A stretch of 64,000 nucleotides of DNA, from the NCBI GenBank assembly GCA_946807835.1, contig OX327686.1:18042001-18106000 (forward strand). Reading direction: 5' to 3'. Under the pieces are notes generated by a model. It saw only the letters and a list, made by a program, of their open reading frames with translations, searched no databases and was not told the origin of the DNA. The stretch is from Ailanthus altissimus (lineage: Eukaryota > Streptophyta > Magnoliopsida > Sapindales > Simaroubaceae). This document shows positions 44,721 to 58,870 of the stretch, piece after piece (the stretch's first letter is position 1; each line of letters starts with the position of its first letter). Both the position numbers and the translations under genes were made by a program.

Positions 44721-46880
44721 ATATTTATGGGCCAATACTTTTCTTTTGGATCCTATATTGTTCGAGGTCCTCTTAGGGTTGTTTAGGTCTGAGGTCTTTA
44801 GGCCTTATGGGCCGAAGACCTTAGGCCTTGTTCACTAAAATCTGAAGGGAAAAAAAAAACACTTTATTATCAACTCATTTGATTAAACTTTTCAAATATA
44901 ATTTTTTTAAAGTACAGTTTTTAGAAATAAATGTTTTAAAAAAAAATCATTGACTGTTTAATTGTCAACTATGTTTTTAAAAAAAAAAGTAGATTGTTTG
45001 ATTACATATTATAAATGTGCTTATTTGTAATTAAATTATAAAAACAAGACACTTAATAAAGTTTGCATTCAAATCTAAATAGTTCAATTTTTTTTACTTA
45101 AAATAAAATTTACAATTTAATCTTTAAGATTAGTAATGTATTTTTATAAAAAATTAAAAAAGATTCATGTTAAAATTTAGTTTTGCAATTATTATAAAAT
45201 AATGACAACATAATTAGAACTCTAAATATCAATAAATATAAATTTACAAGAATTTAAGTAAAATTAATACATAATAATCAATGAATTAAATAAATTATTA
45301 TGTAGGTATAAAAATAAAAAATAAAAAATAAAAAATAAAATAAATGACAATTTTCTTTTGTAGTCTTGTAGAGATATATGATGGTTGCCAAATTAATGAG
45401 ATATGGTAGTTTTCAACAAAATGTTAAGAATATATTAATTGAGTGAGATTTATTTTTATTAAGAATATGCTCTAGAATTAAAAAACAATTAGGGTATACG
45501 TGTTAATGTACAAATATAAAATTAAAAAATTTAAAAAGTTCTACTCCTAAAAGTTTAAATTTTGATTTTTTATAAGTAGAGTTAAAATAACTTTTTTAAT
45601 TTTAAAAAGTTCTTCTTCAATTATAATTAAACATCATTAAGAAAATTAAAAAATATATTTTAACTGATAAAAAAGTTCAATCAAATATTCACTATATATA
45701 TATATATATATACCTCATAAAAGTGTCTCCTTGCTATAATCTAAGACTCGGTAGTTGCAAAGTTTTACAAGAAACTTTTTCTTTTCTTACTTCCACTCTA
45801 AAATGATATATTTATAATCTTTATATTAAACTTTCTCTTTTTTTTAAATATTAAATTTAAAGGAATTATCTAAATCAACTGAGATTAAATGTATTATGAC
45901 ATTGTTTGTGAAAATTTATTGATATTAACAATTACAAAACACCATCTGATAATAAATATGTTGCGTAGTAATATTCGAATCTGAAATTTAGATCCAAAAT
46001 AAACAAATTTTCTCCTAAAATTGTTGAGAATAAAATTCTAATCTCCCTTCACATATATAGGGAGACGATTGAAAATTTTGGCCATATCCAACTAAGGTAT
46101 AGAAAGTAGAGCCAACTGGGTATTGTTATGACATATAATAATATATTTTTTGACTTATAAAATAATTTATTTTTCTTGTGTCGAAGAGATAAGTATCTCT
46201 AGAAACCAAAAAAAAAAAGCGTTTGATAAAATATATTTAAGTGTTGTAAGGTTTAAAAGTGAAACGTATGTGTTCGATAAAATTTATTGTTAAAGAATTG
46301 AAACATTGTATAATGAACATAATAAAGTATTTGATGGGTAAAATTTGGGGACAGAATCTATGTATGTTTAGTGTCCCTTTAGACCAATATGTGTTTTAAA
46401 TTTTTGAAAAATTGAGACTAGAGATTCACCAAATAAGATTAGGTTGAATTTAGTTAACAACGAGTGAGGTTTAGCCTAAATTTGGACTCTAAGATAGTAA
46501 GCGAATTGCAGAGCTTGGGTGCTTCTCAGAGAAGGACAAGGAAAGCTTCGATAGTAAGGATATAGTGTTTCAACAAGTAAGGACGTGAGTCTTGGATTGA
46601 ACAATAATAATGAGAAAAACTAAAGAAAGAAAAACTGAAAAAGCTTGTGTATAATATGTTGAATGAATAGTTGATTATTACAATAAAAGAAGCAAGCCTT
46701 TATGTAGAATGTAAAATTCAACTACAAACCTAATCCTAAAAAAGTAAGAATCCTAATAAAGTAAAACTTCTTATAATGTTAAACTATCAAAATACAACAC
46801 TTAATTAGGCTTGAATCGTAAGTGGACATACTATACAATTGTTGGGACTACATCAACAATACTCCCTGCAAACTGATCAA
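44721..46880. other. AT-rich repeat debris
   Basis: There is no coding support. It contains a (TA)n run near 45695-45711, tandem AAAAATAAAATA units at 45308-45343 and, near 46855, CATCAACAATACTCCC, a phrase often seen just beyond plant copia LTRs. Ends of a defined element were not found. Confidence 0.35.
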
Positions 46881-48039
46881 AAAGGTGATTTTTGCTAAGG
46901 CTTATAACTTTCAATTAGTCGTCCATCCTCTATTTCCTAAATAAATCGACTCTAATGTCTTTTTATGTCATGGATCTTTTAAGATATTAACCTGTAATAA
47001 ACTTTTTAGGATCGCTCCATAATAAACCTTTAGGATTGCCTTAGAAATATACTTCCAGGCTTGCTAATCAGCTTGCCTTTAACTTTTCTTTTTAGATCTC
47101 TCATGCTAAGATCCTTTTTGCCCTTTCAGCAAAACTTGCCTTGAGTATTTGGGGATTAATACTTTATTACATATTATTCTTGAAAATCTCACTACCCAAC
47201 ATACTTAAAAAGATCGTCTTTCGTCATAAACTTAATCTCAGGTTGCCCAAGTTAAATACGATGCCATAATCATTAGTGACGATCGCCTTGAATGTTCCTC
47301 TTAAAAACTGTCCATCTATTGTAGGTTAATTCTAAAATCGCCTTTGTTAATTATAAAGATTGATCATAAGTTGAAATTGCCTTTTGTTAAGAAGGCTGCT
47401 TTGTGATCAATTATCACTTTTGAAATCGTCTTATTATATAAAATTACCCAGCTAACATTTAAATGATTTTTGTCCACTCTATTATTGCTTTAAAAAATTG
47501 CCCGTTCTTTAATAGTCTTCTAAATTGTCTCTTTATGACACCAAAATCGACCGATTACTATCATCTTGTCTTTGCCCTTGTATTTTCAATCTTATATCAT
47601 GCCAAGTCGATTTTCTTATACTCAGAGATTTTTATAGATCAATTTCATCAATGACTCTTCATTTACCTTTTCAACCCTTATTAATATGCTTGTCAGTAAT
47701 TGCTATACCATTAATTAATAATGGTCATTAATAATCGTCTCATCATTGTCTTAGCAATAAATTTAAAAAATGTAACTGTCTCATCATTGCTCATATTAAA
47801 TGTTGAACTGTTGAGGTGTGACCTTTCATTTTATCCGCCCTTAAGCCCTATAAAAAGAACTGCTCCATTTTAATTTTTACCTGTTACCTTCTAGCAATCA
47901 TATTCTCTCTCAACTACTTAAAGCAGTCTTCAAGTGTTCAATCAATCTTCAACCTTCTTCATGGTAAATCTTTAATAAATTTTACTTTTAATCTTTCTTT
48001 TAATCCTTCAAGGTAAATCTTTAATCTTTCTTTTATCGA
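46881..48039 (+). promoter_or_regulatory. Upstream region of the antisense mobile-domain ORF, with TATA box
   Basis: CTATAAAAAG (TATA at 47849-47857) is followed by a pyrimidine-rich leader (CTTCTAGCAATCATATTCTCTCTC) and an ATG at about 47961, near which GGTAAATC words repeat. This looks like a dedicated plus-strand promoter for the ORF remnant that follows. The upstream kilobase is AT-rich with recurrent ATCG(A/C)CC words. Confidence 0.4.
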
Positions 48040-49900
48040 AATGACATCCAAATTGATAGCTACTATTCAATTTTAGAAGTCCAGGTTGACCAAGGTTGAG
48101 GACACACATATTTCTCTACACATCATGTCTAAGGAGATTTGAGTCAAGTGATAAGGTTGCCACTAAGGTACTTACCTATGTAGCCGATTTCTCTAGTTAC
48201 ATCCTAGGACCTTATGAGACCTACGCTATAGTTGATTACCTTTAACTTCTTTCTTGCCCATTTTAAAGATCTTATGAAATTTGGTCAAAAGCATTATATG
48301 TCCATCTGGTTGACTTCAAAATCGATCAGGTCTTGGCCAAAATCGACTAGTGATTTTAGGAGTTGGCTCAATCGTCTAGAGCCTCATTTTTCCACCATCT
48401 AAAAATTAACTGGAATTTATGATCTCATTTAGCTTCTTAGATATCAAATCCCCCTCCATATCTAGAGCTTATAATAGTTTTTACTTTAGGTTTGATTGTA
48501 TGTCGCCCACTTTATATGACTTAATTGTCCTTTTTAATTTATTAGTTCATGGTGATGAAATAAATGCCGAGCTTGAAGCAGGTGAGGTCGACCTATATTT
48601 TTCCAGAGTTGAATCATGCTTTGGTAAATTTATGAGCACCTTTAAAGAGAAATCGGCCAAACAGAACTGAGCATATTACCTTTCTCTTATATTGGTTGTG
48701 TAAGTGCAGCCTATGCCTTCATTCTCAAAGAATCACAAGGGAATATCTAAAAGTAGCAATCACTTTGGCTGATGGCACAAATCTAGCTTTAGGTCCATTT
48801 TGTTTCTTCACTTATACAAAAGTTTATTCAAAATTCTCCCTTCTAAAAGTGAGTCGACTTTCCTAAATACTAAGGGTTCTTGTAGATTCTCTAATTTTAG
48901 ATATTAGCTTACTTTCTTTCATTTTTTTTTTGTAATTTCTCAGCCTGATGACAATTAACTTAGTTGTTATGCCCATTGGCTTATTCAATGGTAAATGAAG
49001 GATCTTAGCTTTAGGGATTTTTTCAAATTCTTTTACACCACATCCTATTTAGAAGATAAGGCTTTTTGTCATCTTAGGCTAGCCTTTTTTTTGGGTCCTA
49101 AATAGACTAAATGGTCATATAAAGTCCAAAATAATACTCTAAAAGAGGTCGTTCTTAATGTAGAGTGGCATCACTCTTGGGTGAGTTGTTTGACAGCTCG
49201 TGACCTACATTATAGGGCGATCATAGCTTTTAGAAATAACAATTGTGAGACGAAAACTTACCATCCTCTGTAGGTAAGTCACCAATTTGGATATATTAAG
49301 CCATCTCTCACTCTAATCCATTTTCAGCAAATCAGAAGTTTAGGAGTAGGGTTGTCTTTAGAGAGTCTTTTTTTATCGACAAAACCTCTGAAGTCTCTAA
49401 CTTGTTAAAGAGATCCTTTCAATTGATCGATGTTCCTATCTCCCCTGGTCGCTTGAACTATTTGATCAATACTGGGAGGCAGTAATAAACCAATATTTCA
49501 GTCTCTCATTTGATATAGCACTTGCCTGCTATAATTTTGAAGAAACTAACACTAGTACTATTGTACAGGTCAGCTAGAAAAAGACATAGGGTAACCTGAT
49601 CCTAAAAAATTTTAAACTTTCAAAGTTTCCATGGTTTTAAATTTAATTATAATAATTTAAGAGAAAAAAGGAATCTATGCCATCAAAAGAAAAGGGAATT
49701 CCTCTTAGAACATAAGTAGTTAGCTGTTGGATGCCAAACCTGATTGGGGGAAGTATTCTTTAAACGATTATTTGTGAATCCAAGATCCTCAATCCTAACA
49801 GCAAAGTTTAGCATAGCTGGTGACATCCTAAACAAGAAAAACAATTGGCCTACTTGGACTAGTTTTTATTTAGATAATTATAGTAAACCTATCCTTGACC
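48040..49900 (+). pseudogene. Plant mobile domain (PMD) ORF remnant, part 1
   Basis: Around 48415-48670 the plus strand reads GIYDLI, then MSPTLYDLIVLFNLLVHGDE, matching the PMD hallmark (GxMSPTLxDVxxLxGLPxxGD) of MAIN-like proteins and of ORFs carried by transposons. Stops and shifts surround it. PMD ORFs are known as extra antisense ORFs in some Tat-lineage Ty3/gypsy elements. Here it lies downstream of, and antisense to, a Tat-type pol (55.2-58.9 kb). The solo LTR at 49906 interrupts it. Confidence 0.6.
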
Positions 49901-49905
49901 CTAAA

Positions 49906-52687
49906 TGACAGGACCCGACCCGAGACCCTCTACTATAGATCCCAGCGGCCCTGCCGGGCACCCTGACGGAAGTTCTTCCGAACCTAACTGGGTAAGTTGA
50001 GAATTTCCGTGAGGCGAACCCTTTTTTTTAATTCTTGTTACTATTAAGAAGGTCCAGTAACATACATGAAAACGACATCTTAATTTTAAAAACAAACGGA
50101 CAACGTTTCCCCTGTTTTTCAGAAAATCCATATAAAACCTGCAAAGAAATTTCATTTCTATTTCTAATACATCTCAATTCTACAAATTCGGACCTCCGGT
50201 CCTTTCCAAATCACATCCAACACAACTCAATTATTCATTTGAATCACAAATAAGTGTAATCATAAAAGTAAAAAGAACGATCATCATAAAATTGAAATCT
50301 CTTCTTATCGGTTCAAAACATACATCCAAATATACATGCCTACAACTATTATGCATAAAGTAAAGGGTGCTATTTAGTACATTTACATGTACAAAAAATG
50401 ATCTTCGGATTCGGCTCACTACTCGACAATAGGAGAATCAGTAGCTTGCGTACTGAGATCTGCACCTGGGAAAGGGGTTTAGAAAACATAAAATACAAAA
50501 CGGGTGAGCTAAAGGAGCTCAGTGAGTGCAAATAAGATTTCAAATAATATAACATCATGTATAGATAGTAAATTCTAAAGTTCATGTAGAAATCGTACTT
50601 CTAAAACTGATGTAAAACTGTAAAACAATTTCTAACATCATATGCTATTGAAATCTTGCCGAGCGGGTTTTATCTACATCTTTGGAAAAATATATTTAGA
50701 ATTTGTATAACATAATAACTGCTGTGTGCATATAAATGCATAAATGCTATCGGTAAATCAAAAACTAGTAAAATTATCGCTCAGCCATTTTCTTTCTAAA
50801 CTGTACCAATGGTAACCCTAAAGCTGTATACTCACGTAGCGACTCAACTAGCACCGCACACGTGAGTAGGTCACGAGGCACCTCAACTAGCAGCACCCAC
50901 AGTGACATCTCAAGACATCTCATTGGCTATGCAGCGGAATCCTACATCGTATACATATAGTGAGACAATACCCCGTACACATAGGGCGACTCACATGACT
51001 CGACATCCCGACTTTTCGGAGTTAGTGACACACCCCCAAGACCTTTCCATGTGCACGGGATATACCGACCGGGTCTAATACAATCATCACCACTATAATC
51101 TGAGGGTACCAATAGCCTTTAAAATAAATGCAGAACTTTTAAAACTATTTCTTAAACCGAACATGTAAAAGCATGTCTATGAATATATATCAAGATCATA
51201 AATCGTGTTTATGCATCGAAAGCTCATAAAACATACATATTCATTATGCGAAAATATAATAAACAAAAAGTAAAAGAAATGGCAGATTTTCACTCACAAC
51301 TCTCCACGCTCAATTTCGCTCCCGATATTTGCTCCCGTTATCGCTCTCGGTTATCTTCACCTACGCGCCATAAATGACATTTAGAACCAAATCGAATGCT
51401 AGAATCTCATTTAACTACTAAATGCCCTAATCGGCATACAAAGCCCGGATGCATACTACTTCCCGATTTTTATTTATGGAGTCATTTAATCTAATCTAAC
51501 TCACCATCCGGCGCCCTAAAAAGTATTGCACGCCCTATAACTTGGTTGGACATACATGCCCTTCACCTTTCCAAAATGGATAATTATGTCCCATTTTCTT
51601 TATTTTTGGTTTTTCCATTAACCATACACATTCAATTTATAATATGCACCATTTATACACAACAACTCAATCAAAACACCACTCAATCCCTAACTTCCCT
51701 AATGTGGCAGAATTTCACCCTAGGTTCCAACACATTCATTTTCTCAATTTATTGTTCCAATTACAACAAAATCAAGCCAATTTCATTCTAAAGCCCTAAT
51801 GACAACCAATTGAAATCTCTACAACAAAATCACCAAAAATCCTAATTCTTACCTTCCTAATTTCTTCAAATTGATGACTCCTTCAAGCTCCATACTAGAA
51901 TTCAACTCAATCTAAGCCAAGAATACACACAAGAACATCAATTTAAGCATTCTTGAAAGCTCACTTATCAAACTCATAAAACAATGCTCTTCTTACCTCT
52001 TTTTCTTGAATTTCCACTAATTGAGGCTTCAATTGAGCTTAGAGATTGGTATGTAACCTTATTTTGGCTTGATTAAGCATGCAAAATCATGAAAAAAACT
52101 TGAATAGTCACTGTAGCAGTACCTCCCTTTGAAGCTTGAATTTCTCTCTTTTTTGTCTAAGTGTTGGTTTTGATCTCTCTTCAAATTTCTACACACTTCT
52201 AACATATATATAGTGCTCCCTCATTTGACCATTTTGCCCTTCAACTTACTTAAAGCTTCTAATTTTCCATTAGTTCAAATGAAAAGATTTAATTGGTTTC
52301 TTTATAACTATCTAGTTAGAATAGTCAAAAGAACTAACTAGAGTTTCCAACTTGGCAATCCATGAGATTGTTTCTAATTGGTCTATTCCTTAATATATGG
52401 ATTGTATTTCTCAACAAAGGCTTCTTCCATTCATAACCCTTAAATGGAAATTCATGTAGTAAATTAGGATTTTCTCTTCTAAGCCAATAGAAAAAAATTC
52501 TAAAAAAATTCTAGAGTCGTTCGGCCATCGATCGAGTGTGAAATTATCAAATTAGGTCTAATATCTCTCACGTGCACTATAAAGGGAATATTTCTAATAA
52601 GGTTAAAATCGAATAACCCTACGGTGTCTTATTTGCTCTATACCAAAATTTAGGCGCCAATACTACTAATAGGGATTGGATATTACA
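49906..52687. mobile_element. Solo LTR of a gypsy element, 2,782 bp
   Basis: It starts TGACAGGACCCGACCCGAGA and ends GATATTACA, with the perfect target duplication CTAAA on both sides (49901-49905 and 52688-52692). The start and the phrase GGTGAGCTAAAGGAGCTCAG near 50500 are typical of a widespread plant gypsy LTR class. No internal region is present. ORFs of 60-84 aa inside are not supported. Confidence 0.88.
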
Positions 52688-52692
52688 CTAAA

Positions 52693-53657
52693 TCAGTAAG
52701 GATCTATTGTTAAGGCGATCCCTATTACTCTGATGCTCCTACGTTGGGTGAAGATGAGTCGACCCATCCTATTAAATACATGAAGGTAACCTTTACCACT
52801 TTTCTAAACTCTTTTGCTTTCATTTTTGGATTGCTTGTTAATCGTTTTCTACTTAATTTTAGATGATGGACAAGAAAACCTGAAAAAATAAAGATTGTCC
52901 ACTCTAAATCAGTCTTTAAGGAGTCGACCACTTTGCATTAATTGACCATGCCTTCACCTCTTCCTACTCCGACCAACAAATCACTTCAAACCAGCTATTG
53001 AAGTATAGGGCGTTCAAGAGTTAAACCTTTCTCTAAATTTTGAACAATCATATCTCTACAATTTATTCCTTTTGGTAAGCTTGCCCTAAAAAAGCCTTAT
53101 CAGTTAGTTGGGGCTTTGTCAGCAGCAAACGTCATCTCAATGATTCTCCAAGAATCATCTAATAAGAGTGAGGAGTTAAATAATCATTCTATAGACCAAG
53201 AATCAGCCTCTTCAACCTCTAGTGTTCAAACTGAAGTGGTAGAGACCATCTATGAACTAAAGGTGATGAAAAACAGATGGCCGACTGCAAAGTTTTAGAT
53301 GTCAATAAGAAGCTCAAATTTTTATTAGATAATACTATAGGCGATTCTATATATGTCAGCTTCAAAATAAGGATAAATGAAATTGTGGCTTCATTCACTA
53401 CTTTGGTGAAGAAGAAGCAATTGGCCGTCAAGATCATCAAAGAGGCTGAAATGGATGCCAAGAAGAAGGAGACTCTAAATTGCTTGGAGGTTCAGTTGAT
53501 GGCTGAGGTGAGGGAGTTGTGCGTTTAGAGCCAGGCTGCTAAGGAGACGATAATAGCCTTAGAGGTAAAGCTGGCTATTCTGAAAGCGATCAAGGCTGAA
53601 AAGACGGAATGGTCTCAAAGTTTAGGGCAACAAGTACTGAATAATCACCCTCGTAGG
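52693..53657 (+). pseudogene. Antisense ORF remnant, part 2 (coiled-coil-like)
   Basis: Two overlapping frames (53116-53298 and 53277-53528) join through a frameshift. They encode a Ser-rich segment (SIDQESASSTSSVQTEVVE) and a charged, heptad-like stretch (VKKKQLAVKIIKEAEMDAKK then LEVQLMAEVREL), continuing after a stop with ALEVKLAILKAIKAEK. This matches the C-terminal coiled-coil tail common in PMD/transposase-like extra ORFs. The frame is broken by solo LTR R2 at 53658. Confidence 0.45.
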
Positions 53658-54952
53658 TAATGTGCAATTTCTAACTAATTGTAAGTGCATGCTATTATAA
53701 ACAAGTAATAAAGAGTGAGCAGAGTATTGTTTCCACAAGAAATTACTTCTATTGTTATGCTAAGTACTAAAATTGCGTCTTCTTACTTTTATTCAGATGA
53801 ATAAAAATCAAAATATAGTAATATAATCTAATGAATAGAAAACTAATAATCAAGATAAAACTAAAGATAAAAATATATAATCACCAGTAATAGATAAAAC
53901 CTAGGATTATAATTATCCCTTAATATGTTACTTGAACCAATTAACATTTTCTTAAGTTAATAATTGAATATGAATTATTGGCTAGTCCCTAATATCATTA
54001 TAAGCCTTTGTCGATGGTCAAGTGATTAATCGTATCCGAACAATTACCTATATGTCTGTAGTAATTAGATGAGAATAAGATTCATTAATAACTAATCTAT
54101 TAATACCATATAGGTATATGTCTATTCCATATGAAATTTATAGCTGTTACCATATAATCATATATCAAATTATTCAATGCCAACACTTAAATTTCTTTGT
54201 CAACTTCATTAGAGTTCTCACAATAATCAACTAGTGATCAAGTAATTAGAAAGCATTAAGCATGGAATAACTGAAAAATTCTACTATTGAGTTCATAAAA
54301 CAAAAGAAAAGAAATTGAATTCAATCACATATTGAGTTCAAAGTTATAACCCTAGAATATAGAAACTTAGATCATGGTGAAATAAATAATTTTAGAGCTT
54401 ATTAAGAATAACATCTTGAAAATCATAGAAAATAGTTGAAGAGAAAACTAATTTTTCTCCAGTCTTCAATCTTTTAGTTTTATTGATTCTCCAAAAATTA
54501 CTATTTCTCTTATTCTCTCTCCTCTTGATTCTTTGAAATAGGGTTTTGGTATTCTATTTATAAGTTTATATCTTTAATTTAAGATAAAACATTAAATATA
54601 AGTTAGATTAAAATCACTGTTCATAAATTACTATTTATGTGCACTGTTCACACAGCACTGCGACTTTGGATTTTGGGCACTACAGCATTATATACACTAT
54701 CTTGGGCACTGTGGTGCTGGGAAGTATAGCAAAACTATTTTAGCTAATTACTTTAGCAATCTACTATAGCATTGTATTGAATCAAATTTTATATATTGAA
54801 TTATTTTCTTTGGATTTTCATCATTATTTGCTTTTTTGACTATAAACCTATAACATAACAATAAACCATATAAAAAACTAAATAATATTAATTTAAATGA
54901 CCAAATATTAAATTTGAAAGATAGAAATATTAGACCTAACTAATCCTTATCA
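53658..54952 (-). mobile_element. Solo LTR, family R copy 2
   Basis: This is reverse-oriented relative to R1 and runs from TAATGTGCAATTT to CCTTATCA. It shares TTGTCGATGGTCAAGTGATTA (54013-54033, minus-strand family sense) with R3 and the GC-word block position (54640-54730) with R1. The target duplication is not recognisable, so it is older than R1. It interrupts the coiled-coil ORF. Confidence 0.65.
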
Positions 54953-55190
54953 ACAGAACGACGTTAAAGAAAAGCCTTAAGCTTAAAAATGAGATCGTCC
55001 CGAAGGCTGTTGACTCTCAAGTAGCCAATTTTTTTGCTTCAATTGATCAATTGTAAATAATATCAGCCCAAGAGGCCCCATTTGCAAACATTTTACATGA
55101 ATGAGATATTGATTTTGGCCATCGTTTCTTTTTATCAATGGAAGATTTTTTTTATTCTTATTGTATAAATTGCCTTTTTGTTTATTTTTT
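54953..55190 (+). pseudogene. Antisense ORF remnant, part 3
   Basis: After R2 the coding-like sequence resumes with a frame including LKNEIVPKAVDSQVANFFAS and IDQL before a stop at about 55057. This is consistent with the C-terminus of the ORF split by R2. Short and weak. Confidence 0.35.
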
Positions 55191-58100
55191 AACCTTAACA
55201 CCTATAAAGTGGGGTAATTAATTCTTATCAATCAACAAATGTGATATTTGACTAACGATAGTATATTTTAGAGTTCAAACTGAAGTAATAATCAACTATT
55301 TTATTGATAATAATTAGTAATTCGTCATAAATCGGCTTAAACATTAATCGATCAAAATATCAATTTATATAGAAATTAACTTATAAATCATCAAGAGCTG
55401 ACTAATATCCGTCTAATTAGGACAATTTATCAATTTGCTTGATGAAAAAATTGATCTATCGACCTCCTCTTTGACAGTTGGTCGATAAGACTTAAGGTGC
55501 TTTCTGTTAATCGCCCTTGGGTGAGTGATACCTTCCAAATAGCTCAAAAGATATGCCCCATTGCCGATGATCTTAGCGATCTTGAATGGTCATTTCCAAT
55601 TTGGACTAAAATTTCCTAGATTGTGTTATTTCGATCCAATTAGGACGATAAGTTTCTATACTAGGTTGCTAACCTTGAATGACTTGAACTTTATTATTTT
55701 ATTGTAGAACCTTTTTACTCTCCTCGTTTATACTTTGAGGTAATTTCATCTATCTTGTCTATTTCTTCTACTTTGCCATCTTGGTATTACTCGATGCTCA
55801 GACCCTTTGAAATCATATTCTTGTTGAAATGGCTATGAGTTCTATTGGAGCCATTGCTTCATGGCTATAAACCAACTGGTAAAGAGACGTGTCTGTTGTT
55901 ATTTTTGGGTTAACTTTATTTGCCTAAAGTACCTTATGAAGCTTTTCATGCCATACTCTAGGGTTGTCATTGATCGCATTCTTCAAACTTTAAACGATCA
56001 ATTTATTGGTTGATTTGGCTTGCCTATTTGATTGGGCAAAATATGGAGTGCTATGTATTAGTTTGATGTCAAATTCTTTAGCAAAGTTGATAATTTCTTC
56101 ACCAGTGAAGACCATTTTCTGATAAGTTGTGATGGACTCTGAAAGGCTATATTTATATATGATATGCTCGTTGATAAATTTAATAACCGACTATTGAGTA
56201 ACCGTCTTTTATGGAATAGCTTCTACCCATTTGGTGAAGTAATCGGTCACTATTAAAATGAAGGCATGTTGTTTTAAAGATGGTGGATAACTTTTTCCAA
56301 TTATATCCATCGCCCATCATCTAAATGGCCATGATCTTATTACCATATGCATTTCCTAAGTTGAGATGATTTAAATTCGACCGTGCTTCTGGCTTTATAA
56401 CATTTAGAGTAGTTGTAATAGTGTTGCTCAATGATCGGCCATCAGAAACCATATTTCAGGATAGCTTTCTTCATTAATTAACTATTTAGATGACCCCTAG
56501 CCATCATTTTATGTGACTCGGTCATGGCTAACATACTTTCTTTTGAACTGACACATCTCAGTAATTTGTCCAAAGGTCATCTTCTGAATAATTCTCTTGC
56601 GAAGAAGGCAAATTAGGTGCTATCAATTATACTCGCCAATCGGCTTTAACATCAGAGGATTACATATAATCGACCAGTTCTCTTATCCAATTTATGCTAA
56701 TTAACTTATAAGATTGGTCATTGTTGTGTTGACAACTCTGTATTGTGCAAACATGAATGGAGCCGATGGATTAAAGGTATTTCCCCTATTGCCTTTTTAA
56801 ACCCTGATGCCTCCTAGGTAAGTCATTGGCTTTTGAATTATTCATTCTTGTTGAGTACTTGACCAGGGTGGACTGAAACCTTGGAGTAGATGTCAAGCTT
56901 TAATGCAGTATGGAATTAGTAGGCCAGCTTTACAATTATATTCTTCTATTACTTTTTGATAATGAGCAAAGAATCACCTCTTACCTCTATTTCTTTTATT
57001 CCCATTTTCTGCAAGTGGTTTAAGGCCAATAATAAGAGCTTCATATTTAGCCTAATTGTTGGTACATAGAAAGTCTAACATGAACGACTTCTTTGTCTTT
57101 AGTCCATAAGGAGAAACCAAGACGATTCTAACTTTTACAGCTTGGTTTATTTTTGACCTATTAAATTATAGTTGCTAATTTATACTATTCACAAGGTCGA
57201 TTTCAAAATTGACTAGTTGAGTATAGTGTATGATAGTCATCAAGAAAATTGGCCAAGGCTTGACCTTTGGTTGCTTTCTAGGGGATGTATTTTAAATCGA
57301 ATTCCTAATAGGGTAATCACTGACTTTCTAAGCCAATTTCGCAAAAATGGCTTTTATAGGAGATACTTTATAATGTCCATCTGACTGATCACATGCACTA
57401 TTGTAGGTAGTAGATAATACCTGAGTTTTATACATGAAAGGTAGAGAGCCAAACACATCTTTTTGATTGCAGTGTACTTTATTTCAGCATTGTTTAAAAC
57501 TTAACTAAGGTAGTAGATGACTTTTCTCTATGTCGTGGTGTTCTTGTACTAGCATACTACCAATCTACTCTTCTGATGCGGTGATATAGAGAATTAATGG
57601 TAACTCGGGTCTTGGTGGCATTATGATTGGCGAACTTGTAAGATACTTCTTTATTTCATCAAAGACTTACTGGTGATGTGTTTTCCATTTGAAGTATTCT
57701 CCATCTTTTAGCTTGAGTAGAGGCGACCATGAATAAAGTCAACCAGTAGAATTAAAAATAAATCATCTTAAAAAATATATTTTGTTGATTCACTGTTACA
57801 ATTCTTTCTTGGTTCTTGGTGCAGGTGCCTATGTTATCACCTTAGTCTTATTTGGTCTACTTCCATCCCTCGTTGGTGTACCAAGAATTTGAGAAAGTTA
57901 ATAGCTAACACTCTAAATACACATTTAAGCAAGTTTATTTTCAACTAATAGAACTATATTCACTGAAAAACTGTCCGCAAGTTGGTTAAGTGCTGCTCAT
58001 TGGAATTTGACTTGATCATGACATCATCAATATAGACTTCCATAAATCGCCCTATTATATCTTGAAAAAAAGTTTTCATCGCCTGTTGATATGTCACACC

Positions 58101-58870
58101 AGCATTCTTCAAACCAAACAACATTACCACCTACTAATATGTTCTAATTGCCCCAGGATATCTGAATATTGTTTTACTAATATCTAACTTCTTGATGAGT
58201 ATTTAATTTTATCCAGAATGTCTATAAAGAAAACTCAGGATCTTATAACTTGCTATCGAGTCAACCAATTTATCTATTATGGCATGGGATACTCATTTTT
58301 AAAGGTCACCAGGTTAAGATTCTTGAAGTTGATACAAAGCCTCAAATTGTTTCGTCTTAATAATGAGTAGCACATTAAACAACCATTCCATGTAGTTAGC
58401 AGTCCTGATAAAACATGCTTGGATAAACCTCTTGATCTCTTTGGCCATCTTGTCCTCGACTTCTCGTGACATTCTTTACTTGTGTTTCTTGTACGGACAA
58501 TATCCCTCTTTTGTGAGGAGACTATGTTTGACTAGATCTCAGCTCAGATTGGAAATTTTGATATAGTGCTATACGAAACAATCTCTGAACTCCCTTAAAA
58601 TTGCCACCAGTTTAGTTTCATAGGCCAAGTTCAAATGTTCACTAATGAAAATCAGCTTAGGGTCGACTTCATTACCCAAGTTAAGTTCTTTTAATTTGTT
58701 TGTATTTGGGGGTTGTAGTTATCCAACTTTATTAGCGTTGGTTTTAGCTCATGACTAATCTGTGGATCTTGTCTTTCATCCTTATAGATATATTCGTTCG
58801 AGGCTAACATGTGTGTTTCTTGTCTATTCATCAGAAAAATAGATAAGAGGTCGGGTAGTTTTGACTATGG
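55191..58870 (-). pseudogene. Decayed Ty3/gypsy pol, Tat/Ogre type
   Basis: On the minus strand, from right to left: RT with VMLFGLKNAGVTYQQAM and a YIDDVMIK catalytic box (58127-58014; the NAGxTYQxAM form is characteristic of the Tat/Athila branch); RNase H with AKYEALIIGLK (57085-57011, one stop in the motif); integrase with WAMDIIGKSYPPS (about 56320-56280) and IVTDYFTKWVEAIP (56252-56205). Stops are frequent. Gag, protease and the start of RT are missing, cut off by copia F at about 58870. Downstream lies the antisense PMD ORF. Confidence 0.8.
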
